Positions 33,705 through 43,368 of a stretch of DNA of 64,000 bases are shown here, piece after piece. Numbering within the stretch: position 1 is the first letter of the stretch; each line of letters starts with the position of its first letter. The stretch comes from B18-G4 sp032250805. Its GTDB lineage: Bacteria; Bacteroidota; Bacteroidia; Bacteroidales; B18-G4. The DNA lies in contig JAVVEM010000015.1 of the NCBI GenBank assembly GCA_032250805.1, positions 4,050 to 68,049 on the forward strand. Reading direction: 5' to 3'. Both the position numbers and the translations under genes were made by a program. The notes beneath the pieces are model-generated. The model saw only the letters and a list, made by a program, of their open reading frames with translations, ran no database searches and was not told where the DNA came from.

Positions 33705-36647
33705 ATGCTTATGCGAATGTCGATTGAACATCTGCGGCTATTATTGGCTTTCAGCCTTTTATTTGTACTCTCATTTGAAGTATTTCCTCAGCATTCGTAT
33801 TTCAGGCAGATAACCGACGATGACGGACTGCCGGGTAATGACATCTACGACATGATCTATTCGGATGATGGCTTTCTTTGGTTTGCTTCCGACAATGGGG
33901 TGAGTCGCTATGACGGCAATATATTTAAAAATTTTTTGGTCGAAGATGGCCTTTCCGAAAACACAATCGTTAAATTGCATAAAGATTATCTCGGGCGTAT
34001 ATGGTTTCTGGCCTATAACGGAACACTTAGCTTTTATGATGATGGCATGATACACCCCTACCGTTTCAATGATTCAATTATTAAATATTTTCCTGATAAT
34101 TACCTGAATAAGATCTACGTTGATCCTTCAGGTACACTTGTGTTTTCGCCACGCCAGGGCGGGAAAGCCTGCATCGACAAGTTTGGATATACGAGCCCGT
34201 TTATCAGCCGGAATCCCGGGAAATACACTGATTCATGCTTCCTGGTTTTTGAAGACAAAGCCGATGATCACTTTTTAACCATACAGAAATCAAAGCCTGA
34301 GGGATATAATCATAACGGGCCACTTTATTACCGGGCAGATCAGTATTTTTTAAAAGTAAAATATGATGGACGACAATTTCATCGAAATTACATCAAAACA
34401 GGCCCAGGCGAATACCTTGTAAGTTATCGCAATTGTGTTTTTTATATCCGGGATCGCAAACTTGTGTTACGGAAAACATTTCCCGATGAAGTGCTTTCCA
34501 TATTTGAGGATAATACCGGGAAATTGTGGGTAAGCGTAAAATTTGATCATGGGTTATACCGCTTCGATAATCTGATGATGGAAGATGAGCCGGAACATTA
34601 TTTTAAAGGCAACACCATTACCGGTATTATGCAGGATCCCGAGGAAGGCTATTGGTTCAGTACCGAAGGATATGGCGTATATTATACTCCTGGCTTTGAT
34701 TTTAACACATTTATGATCCCCGGCAATAACCGTAAACTATATGTGATGGCGCTGGCCGTGTCGGGCAACCGCCTCTGGTTTTCCACCCGCGACACAGAGA
34801 TCTATTCAGCCAGGATAGGCGAAGGGATGGTAAGGGATTTTCGCAAGCTTCCTGTTCCTGAACCAAACACCTGGATCAAGCATATAGTTATTGACCATGA
34901 AGGATATCTGTGGCTGTCATACAGTCAGCATTTGCGTTATGATCCTGCAGGCTTTGCCAGACCTCCCGATACACTAATACACTCCGAATATATAAGCAAG
35001 GGGTGGGGCGATACCATCATGATTGGTGCAAAAAAACCAGCGTATTATTACGGCAATGAACTGGTCAGGTTTGTTGGGCCTGATTCAATTGACAGGATCT
35101 ATAGCAGCTGTCACTTTGATGATCAGGTTTACTTTGGAACGCTTTATGGCTTATACACATACAGCAAGGGGCACGTGTATAGTTACGGGCATAAGTCAGA
35201 CATGCTCAACGACCGCATCAATTGTATCAACTATGCTGGCGACTACCTTGTTGTTTGCACTGCAAAACACGGCATTGCATTTATCCGGGGCGACAGCGTG
35301 GAATTTACACTTACTGAAAACGAGGGATTGCTCGACAATACCGTTAAATCAATATTGGTTCAGAATGATACAAGCTTGTGGATTGGGACAAAAAGGGGTC
35401 TGAACAGGATACTCCTGAATGAAAATCCTTCAGAAATAAAGATTGAGAGCTATAGCTCAAGCGACGGGCTTCGGGCAGATGAGATCAATGGCATGGCCAT
35501 GCACGACGGATATATCTGGCTGGCAACCGAAAATGGATTGGCTTCGTTCAATCCGGCAACACTCAAACCTCACATACAGCCACCGATTATCAATATAAAT
35601 GGTGTTCAGATCAACGGTAAGGATACCGTTCTGTTGGATGAATATGTTTTGGCCCACGACCAGAACCATATCAGGATCAGCTTCTCTGGGATTACCTACC
35701 GCATGTCGGGAAAAGTGCGGTACAGATATGTGATGTCGGGATATACCGATCAGGCTACTTTGACAAACAACAACTGGAAAAGTTTTCCGAACATACCGCC
35801 GGGCAAATATACTTTTAAAGTGAATGCGGGAAATACGCACAATATCTGGAATGAACATCCCAAAACAATTAAGTTCACCATAAAAAAACATTATACCCAA
35901 TCGCTGTTATTTTTGATCAGCCTGATCATTCTCTCCTCTGCCTTCATGGTAGGACTAAGCATTTTTATCCAGCGGCAAAAAAAGATCAAGCAAAGAGCCA
36001 GAAGAGAAATGGCCATGATGGAGCAAAAATTGTTCAGGCTGCAAATGAATCCTCACTTTGTGTTCAATGCATTGCTGGCGATACAGGGATTCATGTACCA
36101 GAAAAATATACACGATGCCGGGAGGTATCTTACCAGCTTTGCAAAGTTGATCCGCCATACATTGTATGGTTCAAGAGAAGACCTTGTACCCCTGAAAAAT
36201 GAACTGGAAGCCATGAAATATTACCTTGAGCTGCAAAGGCTCAGGTTTAACAACAACTTTGACTTTAAGATCGGAATTGGCGATAACATTTTTACCGAAT
36301 CAATACATATTCCTCCACTGCTGATCCAGCCTTTTCTCGAAAATGCGATTGAACATGGTATACAACACCTCAAAGAGGGTGGATTGCTCAATTTGCGGAT
36401 CAGGCAGGAAAACAACATGCTGATCATCGAGATTGAGGATAACGGGATCGGGCGTGAAGCCTCAATGAAGCTGCACCTGAAAAAGGGAAAATTGCATAAG
36501 TCGCTGGGAATGGAAATCGTACACAGCAGGCTCGAATCATTGAGAAAGGTTATTGGAAAAAAAATATCACTGGATGTTTCCGACCTTAAAAACGAGGATG
36601 GAAGCGTACGGGGAACACTGGTTACGATCAGCATGCAGGTATATTAA
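33705..36647 (+). CDS. Two-component propeller sensor histidine kinase (LytS type)
   Basis: A 980-residue sensor read from ATG 33705, with ATGs at 33711 and 33717 equally possible. The upstream TTG start would add a charged leader before the signal peptide (MSIEHLRLLLAFSLLFVLSF). The periplasmic part carries two-component propeller blades (DGLPGNDIYDMIYSDDG, GLLDNTVKSILVQNDTSLW, GLRADEINGMAMHDGYIWLA) and a Y_Y_Y domain. One membrane helix (LLFLISLIILSSAFMVGLSI) leads to a His_kinase domain with phospho-acceptor His in QMNPHFVFNALLAIQ and an ATPase with PFLENAIEHG and IEDNGIGRE. The ligand is unknown. The cognate regulator follows 94 bp downstream. Confidence 0.9.
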   Translation: MLMRMSIEHLRLLLAFSLLFVLSFEVFPQHSYFRQITDDDGLPGNDIYDMIYSDDGFLWFASDNGVSRYDGNIFKNFLVEDGLSENTIVKLHKDYLGRIWFLAYNGTLSFYDDGMIHPYRFNDSIIKYFPDNYLNKIYVDPSGTLVFSPRQGGKACIDKFGYTSPFISRNPGKYTDSCFLVFEDKADDHFLTIQKSKPEGYNHNGPLYYRADQYFLKVKYDGRQFHRNYIKTGPGEYLVSYRNCVFYIRDRKLVLRKTFPDEVLSIFEDNTGKLWVSVKFDHGLYRFDNLMMEDEPEHYFKGNTITGIMQDPEEGYWFSTEGYGVYYTPGFDFNTFMIPGNNRKLYVMALAVSGNRLWFSTRDTEIYSARIGEGMVRDFRKLPVPEPNTWIKHIVIDHEGYLWLSYSQHLRYDPAGFARPPDTLIHSEYISKGWGDTIMIGAKKPAYYYGNELVRFVGPDSIDRIYSSCHFDDQVYFGTLYGLYTYSKGHVYSYGHKSDMLNDRINCINYAGDYLVVCTAKHGIAFIRGDSVEFTLTENEGLLDNTVKSILVQNDTSLWIGTKRGLNRILLNENPSEIKIESYSSSDGLRADEINGMAMHDGYIWLATENGLASFNPATLKPHIQPPIININGVQINGKDTVLLDEYVLAHDQNHIRISFSGITYRMSGKVRYRYVMSGYTDQATLTNNNWKSFPNIPPGKYTFKVNAGNTHNIWNEHPKTIKFTIKKHYTQSLLFLISLIILSSAFMVGLSIFIQRQKKIKQRARREMAMMEQKLFRLQMNPHFVFNALLAIQGFMYQKNIHDAGRYLTSFAKLIRHTLYGSREDLVPLKNELEAMKYYLELQRLRFNNNFDFKIGIGDNIFTESIHIPPLLIQPFLENAIEHGIQHLKEGGLLNLRIRQENNMLIIEIEDNGIGREASMKLHLKKGKLHKSLGMEIVHSRLESLRKVIGKKISLDVSDLKNEDGSVRGTLVTISMQVY

Positions 36648-36741
36648 ACAGGAGGCTGAATGCTCAACTAAATTGAAATAAGACAGGAGTACTCAACACA
36701 AAATATTATTTTTACCACATTGGGAATAAATACTGGCAAAG

Positions 36742-37491
36742 ATGATTAGAACGATTATTATTGATGACGAAGTAAAGGCAAGGGAAACCATCCGGAATAT
36801 GCTGAATACCTATTGCAGGGATATTGAAATTATCGGCACCGCCGGCAGTGTAAATGAAGGTGTTAAGCTACTCAATAAAGTATCCGTCGACCTTGTATTC
36901 CTCGATATTAAGATGGGTGACGGAACAGGTTTTGACCTTTTGCGTAAGCTGGAGAACGTTAAGTTCTTTGTAATCTTTATCACTGCTTTTGAGGAATTTG
37001 CCATTCGGGCCATCAAGTTCAGTGCCCTCGATTATATCCTGAAACCACTCGATCCTGATGAACTTATCAGTGCTGTGGAAAAAGCAAAAGAAGCCATCGA
37101 AAAGGAAAATATCTCCTTACGGCTGGAGGCTTTGTATGAAAACCTCGACATGCTCAACAATAAATCAAAGAAGATCGTATTAAAAACTACCGGCAGTGTG
37201 CATATCGTCTCCATTGCCGACATCATCCATTGCGAATCCGAAAAAAATTATACCCATTTCTATATCGTTGGTATGGACAAGATCACCGTATCGAAAACAT
37301 TGAAAGATTTCGCCGAAATGCTGATCGACTATGGTTTTTACCGCGTACACCAGTCGCATCTTATAAACCTTGCACATGCAAAACGCTACGATAAGATAGA
37401 AGGCGGTAGTCTTGTCATGGATGATGATTCGCTTGTACCGGTTTCGTACAGAAAAAAGGAAGAATTGATGAAAATGTTTAAAAGACTGTAA
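36742..37491 (+). CDS. LytTR-family response regulator
   Basis: A 249-residue regulator with a receiver domain (about 1-120): acidic pocket IIIDDE, phospho-acceptor Asp in LVFLDIKMGDGTG, Thr in FITAFEEF and Lys in ILKPLD. The LytTR DNA-binding domain (about 140-249) has SVHIVSIADIIHCESEKNY and FYRVHQSHLINLAHAKRY. It follows the LytS-type kinase and precedes a phospholipase D gene by 13 bp. The target is not visible in the sequence. Confidence 0.93.
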   Translation: MIRTIIIDDEVKARETIRNMLNTYCRDIEIIGTAGSVNEGVKLLNKVSVDLVFLDIKMGDGTGFDLLRKLENVKFFVIFITAFEEFAIRAIKFSALDYILKPLDPDELISAVEKAKEAIEKENISLRLEALYENLDMLNNKSKKIVLKTTGSVHIVSIADIIHCESEKNYTHFYIVGMDKITVSKTLKDFAEMLIDYGFYRVHQSHLINLAHAKRYDKIEGGSLVMDDDSLVPVSYRKKEELMKMFKRL

Positions 37492-37504
37492 ATATATCAA
37501 TACA

Positions 37505-38593
37505 ATGCCACCGGCAAATAACATAGCACCTGATGCGCCCATCTTCTTTGATGATCCCTGGCATTATTACAATGCCATGCTTACCGATATTGAAGCCGCC
37601 CGGAAAAGTATTCTTATCGAAACATATAAATTTGGAAATGACAATATAGGTGAACGCTTCAGGGATGTCCTGACACGTAAGGCCAGCGAGGGTGTTAAGG
37701 TGAAACTGCTGATCGACTCGTGGGGGGCTCAGGTGTCGTCGGTTTTCTTCCGTGAATTGGTTGAAAATGGTGGCGAAGTGCGTTTTTTTAAAAAGATCAG
37801 GCTTTTCTGGGACTTCTTCACTAAAAATCACCGGCGTAACCATCGTAAGATGATCCTGATCGATGAAAACATCTCCTATATTGGGTCGGCAAACATCTCA
37901 GGCTATTCCCTGAACTGGTGTGAATCAGTACTCCGGATTGATGATATTGCGCTGAATAAAAAGCTGACAGGCATCTTTAAGGAAGATTACAGGCTTTTCA
38001 ACCGCTATGCATTTAATAAGCCCGGGTTGACCCGGCTTATCCGAAGCGGCGACTATGACATCCTGCGCGATGTGCCTTCAATTACCCGACAGGTGATCAA
38101 AAAAAGATATGAAACAATGATCAAAAATGCCCGGCAAAGAGTGATCATCGAAACACCTTATTTCCTGCCGGGTTTTATGCTAAGAAAAGCCCTTTCTGAT
38201 GCAGCAAAGCGGGGGGTGGATGTGAGTGTGATCATCCCCCGTAACTCTGATGTGCACATTGTCGATATGGTGCGGAGCAGATATATCGGAATGCTCCACA
38301 AGAATGGGATCAACTTCCGCTTTTACCTTCCGGGCAACCTGCACGCCAAACTTATACTGGTCGATAATGAAACCTTCACCATCGGTTCACCCAACTTCGA
38401 TTATCGAAGCTTCCGCTATCAGCACGAAATTGCCCTCGTAGGAACAGACCAGGCGATCATAAAGCAACTGAAGGATCATGTCAGAAAATGCCTGTCGAAC
38501 AGTGCCAATTTTGATTTTGAAGAATGGCAAAAACGTCCCTTTATGCAGCGTTTCTTTGAATGGCTTTTCCTGCCATTCCGCCACCTTTTATAG
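37505..38593 (+). CDS. Phospholipase D / cardiolipin synthase-like protein
   Basis: A 362-residue protein with two HKD motifs: NHRKMILIDENISYIGSANI and NLHAKLILVDNETFTIGSPN. Both contain the H-x-K-x4-D core and the downstream GS(A/P)N. No N-terminal membrane helix is present, unlike most Cls enzymes, so it may be peripheral or a PLD-like nuclease. The terminal segment is hydrophobic/aromatic (RFFEWLFLPFRHLL). Its tight link to the LytTR gene suggests that it is co-transcribed. Confidence 0.87.
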   Translation: MPPANNIAPDAPIFFDDPWHYYNAMLTDIEAARKSILIETYKFGNDNIGERFRDVLTRKASEGVKVKLLIDSWGAQVSSVFFRELVENGGEVRFFKKIRLFWDFFTKNHRRNHRKMILIDENISYIGSANISGYSLNWCESVLRIDDIALNKKLTGIFKEDYRLFNRYAFNKPGLTRLIRSGDYDILRDVPSITRQVIKKRYETMIKNARQRVIIETPYFLPGFMLRKALSDAAKRGVDVSVIIPRNSDVHIVDMVRSRYIGMLHKNGINFRFYLPGNLHAKLILVDNETFTIGSPNFDYRSFRYQHEIALVGTDQAIIKQLKDHVRKCLSNSANFDFEEWQKRPFMQRFFEWLFLPFRHLL

Positions 38594-38635
38594 TCAGATA
38601 TTTCTGTGTTCCGGATGTATTTGTCCCTGATTAAT

Positions 38636-38666
38636 TTGAATAATACCTTAATAATCCGTACTTTTG
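38636..38666 (+). promoter_or_regulatory. Promoter of rocD
   Basis: TTG (38636-38638), a 20-bp spacer and TACTTTTG (38659-38666) match the Bacteroidota consensus. The rocD ATG follows 29 bp downstream. Confidence 0.6.
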
Positions 38667-38695
38667 CGTAAATTAATCATTAAATTACAGAATGT

Positions 38696-39931
38696 ATGAA
38701 TAAGGTAGATGTGAATAAGCTGAGCTCAGCACAGACCATTGAATTGGAAGAAAAATACGGTGCGCATAATTATCACCCTTTGCCCGTTGTACTGGAAAAA
38801 GGTGAAGGTGTCCATGTATGGGATGTTGAAGGAAAAAGATACTTCGACTTCCTGTCGGCATATTCAGCTGTCAACCAGGGGCACTGTCACCCTAAGATCG
38901 TTGAAGCACTATACGCACAGGCACAGAAACTTACCCTGACAAGCAGGGCCTTTTATAACGACTCCCTGGGAGTATACGAAAAGTATATTGCCGAATACTT
39001 TGGTTACGATAAGGTTTTACCCATGAATACCGGAGCCGAAGGCGACGAAACAGCACTGAAACTTGCCAGGAAATGGGGATATGAGAAAAAGGGAATCCCC
39101 GGGAATGAAGCCAGGATCATTGTTTGCGAAAACAATTTCCACGGACGTACCATCACTGTGATCTCCATGTCGACCGATTCCGATGCCCGGGGTGGCTACG
39201 GACCATACACCCCCGGATTTATTACCGTGCCATATAACGACCTCGAAGCACTCGAAAAGGAAGTAAAAGATCCCAATGTGGCGGCTTTCCTTGTTGAACC
39301 GATCCAGGGCGAAGCAGGTGTATATGTTCCCGACGACGGATATCTTGCACGTGCCTATGAGCTCTGTAAGAAAAATAATGTGTTGTTTATTGCCGATGAG
39401 GTGCAGACAGGGATTGCCCGGACAGGTAAATTACTTGCCTGTGATCATGAAAATGTCAGGCCTGATATCCTCATCCTTGGAAAAGCACTGTCGGGAGGTG
39501 TTTATCCCGTTTCTGCCGTCCTGGCCGACGACGAAATTATGCTTTGCATAAAACCAGGTCAGCATGGATCCACTTTTGGAGGAAATCCTGTGGCTGCCAG
39601 GGTGGCCATTGCAGCACTCGAAGTAGTGAAAGATGAAAAACTTGCCGAAAATGCCGAATACCTCGGTAAAATTTTCAGGGAGGAAATGGCAAAGATCAAA
39701 TCAGAGATGATCCAGGTGGTACGCGGTAAAGGATTGCTCAATGCCATAGTGATCAAACCAAAAGGCGATAAGACAGCCTGGGATGTTTGTGTGAAGATGA
39801 AAGAGAACGGTGTGCTGGCCAAGCCCACACACGATCATATTATCCGCTTTGCTCCTCCGCTGGTGATCAACGAAAAACAATTGCATGAAGCCATCGGACT
39901 GATCAGGGAATCAATCCTTTCATTCGGATAA
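38696..39931 (+). CDS. rocD: Ornithine aminotransferase
   Basis: A 411-residue class III PLP aminotransferase converting ornithine and 2-oxoglutarate to glutamate semialdehyde and glutamate. The OAT signature NYHPLPVVLEKGEGVHVWD is at the N-terminus. NNFHGRTITVISMSTD, ADEVQTGIARTGKLL, PLP Lys in ILGKALSGGVYPVSAV and GSTFGGNPVAARVA are intact. The motif NTGAEGDETALKLARKWGY has GD where OATs usually have AV or AG. Its effect is uncertain. Single gene with its own promoter and a shared terminator. Confidence 0.94.
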   Translation: MNKVDVNKLSSAQTIELEEKYGAHNYHPLPVVLEKGEGVHVWDVEGKRYFDFLSAYSAVNQGHCHPKIVEALYAQAQKLTLTSRAFYNDSLGVYEKYIAEYFGYDKVLPMNTGAEGDETALKLARKWGYEKKGIPGNEARIIVCENNFHGRTITVISMSTDSDARGGYGPYTPGFITVPYNDLEALEKEVKDPNVAAFLVEPIQGEAGVYVPDDGYLARAYELCKKNNVLFIADEVQTGIARTGKLLACDHENVRPDILILGKALSGGVYPVSAVLADDEIMLCIKPGQHGSTFGGNPVAARVAIAALEVVKDEKLAENAEYLGKIFREEMAKIKSEMIQVVRGKGLLNAIVIKPKGDKTAWDVCVKMKENGVLAKPTHDHIIRFAPPLVINEKQLHEAIGLIRESILSFG

Positions 39932-40024
39932 AAATATTTTTTGATGTTGCTTCTTTGGAAATATGTATCCAAAGCTTGCTCTGGGGTTTAATGCCTCAAC
40001 ATGAGACTTATATATTAAACAATG

Positions 40025-40056
40025 AAAAGCCCCGCCGGTTTCCCGTGGGGCTTTTT
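40025..40056. terminator. Bidirectional terminator between rocD and sod
   Basis: AAAAGCCCC (40025-40033) pairs with GGGGCTTTT around a 13-nt loop and is followed by further T residues on the plus strand and by TTTT on the minus strand. It sits between the convergent rocD and superoxide dismutase genes, so it probably serves both. Confidence 0.85.
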
Positions 40057-40124
40057 CGCAATTAACCCAAATCAAAAATTGTTATTAGGAATAATAACAA
40101 CGCCTATGAAAAATAGAGACGATC

Positions 40125-40736
40125 TTATAATGCTTTCATAAAGTTTTTATTTACTTCATCCCAGTTTACTACATTCCAGAAAGCATCAATGTATTCTGGT
40201 CTGCGGTTCTGGTATTTCAGGTAATAGGCATGCTCCCAAACATCCAGTCCGAGGATAGGAGTACCCTTGCAATCACTCACATTCATCAGGGGGTTGTCCT
40301 GATTGGGGGTTGAACATACTTCGGGTTTGCCTTCGCGGTTAATGCACAACCAGGCCCATCCGCTTCCGAAACGGCCGGCTGCTGCATTATTGAATTCTGT
40401 TTTGAAGTCTTCGAACGAGCCAAAAGCTTTGGTGATCGCTTTGGCAAGCTGCCCTGAAGGTGCTCCACCACCATTGCCGCTCATGATGTTCCAGAAAAGG
40501 CTGTGATTGAAAAAACCGCCTCCGTTGTTCCTGACAGCGGCAGAATGATTGTCGATATCCTTGAAAATATCAATAATATCCATGTCGGCAAGGGGCGTTC
40601 CCTCTGTTGCAGCAGTGAATTTGTCGAAATATGCTTTGTGGTGCTTCGTATAATGTATTTCCATTGTCCTGGCATCAATGTGCGGTTCCAGGGCGTTGAA
40701 ATCATATGGTAAATCGGGGAAATTAAATTTGCTCAT
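40125..40736 (-). CDS. sod: Superoxide dismutase (Fe/Mn family)
   Basis: A 203-residue SOD. Metal ligands: His in MEIHYTKHHKAY, His in FFNHSLFW, and Asp and His in LGLDVWEHAYYLKYQNRR. GGGAPSGQLAKAI and GRFGSGWAWL are typical of the family. Iron and manganese types cannot be safely separated from sequence, and Bacteroidales enzymes are often cambialistic. No signal peptide, so cytosolic. The enzyme suggests exposure to oxygen. Confidence 0.94.
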   Translation of the reverse strand: MSKFNFPDLPYDFNALEPHIDARTMEIHYTKHHKAYFDKFTAATEGTPLADMDIIDIFKDIDNHSAAVRNNGGGFFNHSLFWNIMSGNGGGAPSGQLAKAITKAFGSFEDFKTEFNNAAAGRFGSGWAWLCINREGKPEVCSTPNQDNPLMNVSDCKGTPILGLDVWEHAYYLKYQNRRPEYIDAFWNVVNWDEVNKNFMKAL

Positions 40737-40819
40737 TTCAATAATTATTTTGATTGTTATTTAAACTGTATCTAAATAACAAAAGCATGATAAAAAAGTT
40801 CAACGGGAAGTAGCGGAGG

Positions 40820-43354
40820 TCAGAAATTTATGGCTAGTCGCAGGTTCAGGAGCCTGGGCGTTAAATAATTAGGAACAGCATATTCTCTTCCGGTCTTATC
40901 CTTCACCCAGATATAGGAAATGGTATTGGAGATCTGGAAAAGGTTAAAAACTTCAAAGCTGAGCCAGGCCGATTCGATATGCCGGAGGGGGTTTTTTGGT
41001 CCGAAATTGCTGTGCCGGCCGAAAAGCTCTTTCGAAAAACCTATGTCGACCCTGCGGTAAGGTGGTGTACGGTATACGTGCTCGTATTTTGGTGAGTTTG
41101 GGGCACCAAAGGGGAGCCTGGTGCCAAAAAGCAACTTGATATGCATTTTCCATGTGGGATTGCCGGGGATATAATCCTGGAAGAACAAGGCAAAATGAAC
41201 GCGCTGGTCGGTTGGGCGGGGAATATAACCCGGGAACACCTGCGTACTGTCGGCAGCCGTTTGGTCTTCGGTATATCCGGCGATGATCAGTTCACCTGCT
41301 TCATTGTAATAATCCCAGTATTGGTCTCCCTGAATATCTTCCATGGTCTTCAGGAGAGAAAAACTGAACCATGAATCGATGCCTTTGATAAATTCACCAT
41401 TTACTTTCATGTCGAGGCCGTATGCAAATCCCTTCGACATGTTATCGCCGTAATATCGTACCCGTACATTGTCGACGGTATAGGGCACCAGGTCGTTAAG
41501 GATCTTATAATACACCTCCGTAACAAATTTAAATGGCCTGTTCCACGCCATGAAGTCCCAGTCCATGCCTGCAACAAAATGGATGGATTTCTGAGCCCTG
41601 ACATCGGGATTGATGCGCCCCTGCAGGTCTCTGAGTTCCCTGTAAAATGGAGGTTGCTGGTAATAGCCTGCCGATAAACGAAAAAGCATATCATTTTCCC
41701 ACAGGGGCTTAAGCGACAGGGTGGCTCTCGGGCTTAAGATAAATTGGTTGTTCACATCCCAGTAACTTCCCCTGATGCCTGCAATAAGGTAGGCATTGGT
41801 GGTCCCGAGGTGAAAATTCCAGCTGTTTTGCACAAAAGCCGAATACCGGTTTGAGCTAAAATTGGTGTCGGTACGGTACAGCGAGAACATTTCCAGTTGC
41901 GGATGATATACCGGGGAAGGGTCGCCGGCGGTAAAGGGTGGCTCGGGGATGGTATATCCGGCCGAGTCGATCAGCTCCCACTCATTCAGCCGGTCGTCGA
42001 TGATCTCATGCTGGTAGCGGATCCCCCATTGTACATAGTGCTTGCTGAGATCATAGGAGCCTTTGTGTTCGATATTAAATACGCTGGCTTTTAAGTAGTT
42101 CCTGGCATGGTCGAGGAAGCCGCCTACGCCTTGTGCTTCGACCACTTCTCCGAACTGCTCGTCGCCGATCTGGTTTTCAAGGCGACCGATATAATATTCG
42201 CCCAGCACGTCGAAGGTTTCGCTTTCGCGGGTCTGGAATCCTGAGCCGATAAATTGCAGCTTCAGCTTCTCACGGGGATAATAGTCGAGGCTGAGGGCCC
42301 CCATATAATTCTCAAAACGGTCGAGCTCTCGCCCTTCGAAAAAGATATTCAAACGGTAGGCTTCCGATATCGTGCCAAATTCTGTTTGGCGGCTGCTGGG
42401 GATCACTTCATAGGAATTTCTGGCGTAATTGGTTAGCAGCGATAATTCAAGCCTGTTCGACAAGCGGTAGCTGAACAATGCCTGTAAATCAGCAAAATTA
42501 GGCTTGTAATCGCCTTCGGTCTCCAGACCTTTCAGGATATAAGAGTTGGATTTATACCGCAGTCCGGTGAGGTAAGTAAACCTTCGATTTTTGGTGATGC
42601 CCTCAACATGTGCCTGTGCTCCCAGCAGGCTGGCCTGGAAAGAACCTCCGAAGTCGGTGGGTTTCTTATACTGTATATCCAGCACCGACGACATCTTGTC
42701 GCCATATTTCGACTCGAAACCACCGGCCGAAAATAGGATAGAGCTTACCAGGGCCGAATTTACAAAACTAAGGCCTTCCTGTTGTCCCGACCGGATCAGG
42801 AATGGCCGGTAGATCTCTATGCCGTTAACATATACAAGATTTTCGTCGAAATTGCCGCCCCTCACCGAATACTGCGAGCTTAACTCGTTATTGGAGACCA
42901 CCCCGGGAAGGGTTTTCAGCACATCTTCAACCCCGCCTGCCAGGCTGGGTATTTCTGTTGCCACTTTGGGGTTTAAGCGCTGCAGATTTGTGTGCCTGAT
43001 CTGTTTATCGATGATCTCCACATCGGGAAGCTCCTCGGCCAGCCTTTTCATGACTACATTCAGCTCCCTGCGCTGGCCGGCCTGTAAAAATACCCTGAAC
43101 ATTTGCTTTTCGTATCCGATAAATGAGATCATCAGGGTGAGCTCTGTTATGGCAGGCACCCTTAGCTCAAAGTGGCCGCGGGTGTCGGTGGCTACACCGC
43201 CTGCATAACCCGAAACAGCAACATTGGCATATTCAACGGCTTTTCCTTCTTCATCTTTTACAGTGCCAAACACCGTGGCTTTTTCCTGCGAAAAAACTGA
43301 TAGTGATGCAAAAAGCAGGATCAGCACGAAGGGTATTTTTATAGTGTCAGGCAT
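40820..43354 (-). CDS. TonB-dependent receptor with carboxypeptidase-regulatory domain
   Basis: An 844-residue outer-membrane receptor. Signal peptide (FVLILLFASLSVFSQ), CarboxypepD_reg-like domain (ATVFGTVKDEEGKAVEYANV, SFIGYEKQ), plug domain (LAGGVEDVLKTLPGVV, SQYSVRGGNFDENLVYVNG) and a beta-barrel ending LNLRLAINF with a terminal aromatic. No SusD partner lies beside it, so it is unlikely to be a standard glycan uptake pair. It shares an operon with a 221-residue protein of the same N-terminal fold 14 bp upstream. The ligand is unknown. Confidence 0.92.
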   Translation of the reverse strand: MPDTIKIPFVLILLFASLSVFSQEKATVFGTVKDEEGKAVEYANVAVSGYAGGVATDTRGHFELRVPAITELTLMISFIGYEKQMFRVFLQAGQRRELNVVMKRLAEELPDVEIIDKQIRHTNLQRLNPKVATEIPSLAGGVEDVLKTLPGVVSNNELSSQYSVRGGNFDENLVYVNGIEIYRPFLIRSGQQEGLSFVNSALVSSILFSAGGFESKYGDKMSSVLDIQYKKPTDFGGSFQASLLGAQAHVEGITKNRRFTYLTGLRYKSNSYILKGLETEGDYKPNFADLQALFSYRLSNRLELSLLTNYARNSYEVIPSSRQTEFGTISEAYRLNIFFEGRELDRFENYMGALSLDYYPREKLKLQFIGSGFQTRESETFDVLGEYYIGRLENQIGDEQFGEVVEAQGVGGFLDHARNYLKASVFNIEHKGSYDLSKHYVQWGIRYQHEIIDDRLNEWELIDSAGYTIPEPPFTAGDPSPVYHPQLEMFSLYRTDTNFSSNRYSAFVQNSWNFHLGTTNAYLIAGIRGSYWDVNNQFILSPRATLSLKPLWENDMLFRLSAGYYQQPPFYRELRDLQGRINPDVRAQKSIHFVAGMDWDFMAWNRPFKFVTEVYYKILNDLVPYTVDNVRVRYYGDNMSKGFAYGLDMKVNGEFIKGIDSWFSFSLLKTMEDIQGDQYWDYYNEAGELIIAGYTEDQTAADSTQVFPGYIPRPTDQRVHFALFFQDYIPGNPTWKMHIKLLFGTRLPFGAPNSPKYEHVYRTPPYRRVDIGFSKELFGRHSNFGPKNPLRHIESAWLSFEVFNLFQISNTISYIWVKDKTGREYAVPNYLTPRLLNLRLAINF

Positions 43355-43368
43355 CTGTTTTTTTATGA

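Noticed and set aside
39932..40024. Riboswitch or RNA between rocD and the terminator
   Set aside because: Only the terminator hairpin is clear. The rest has no stable paired elements.
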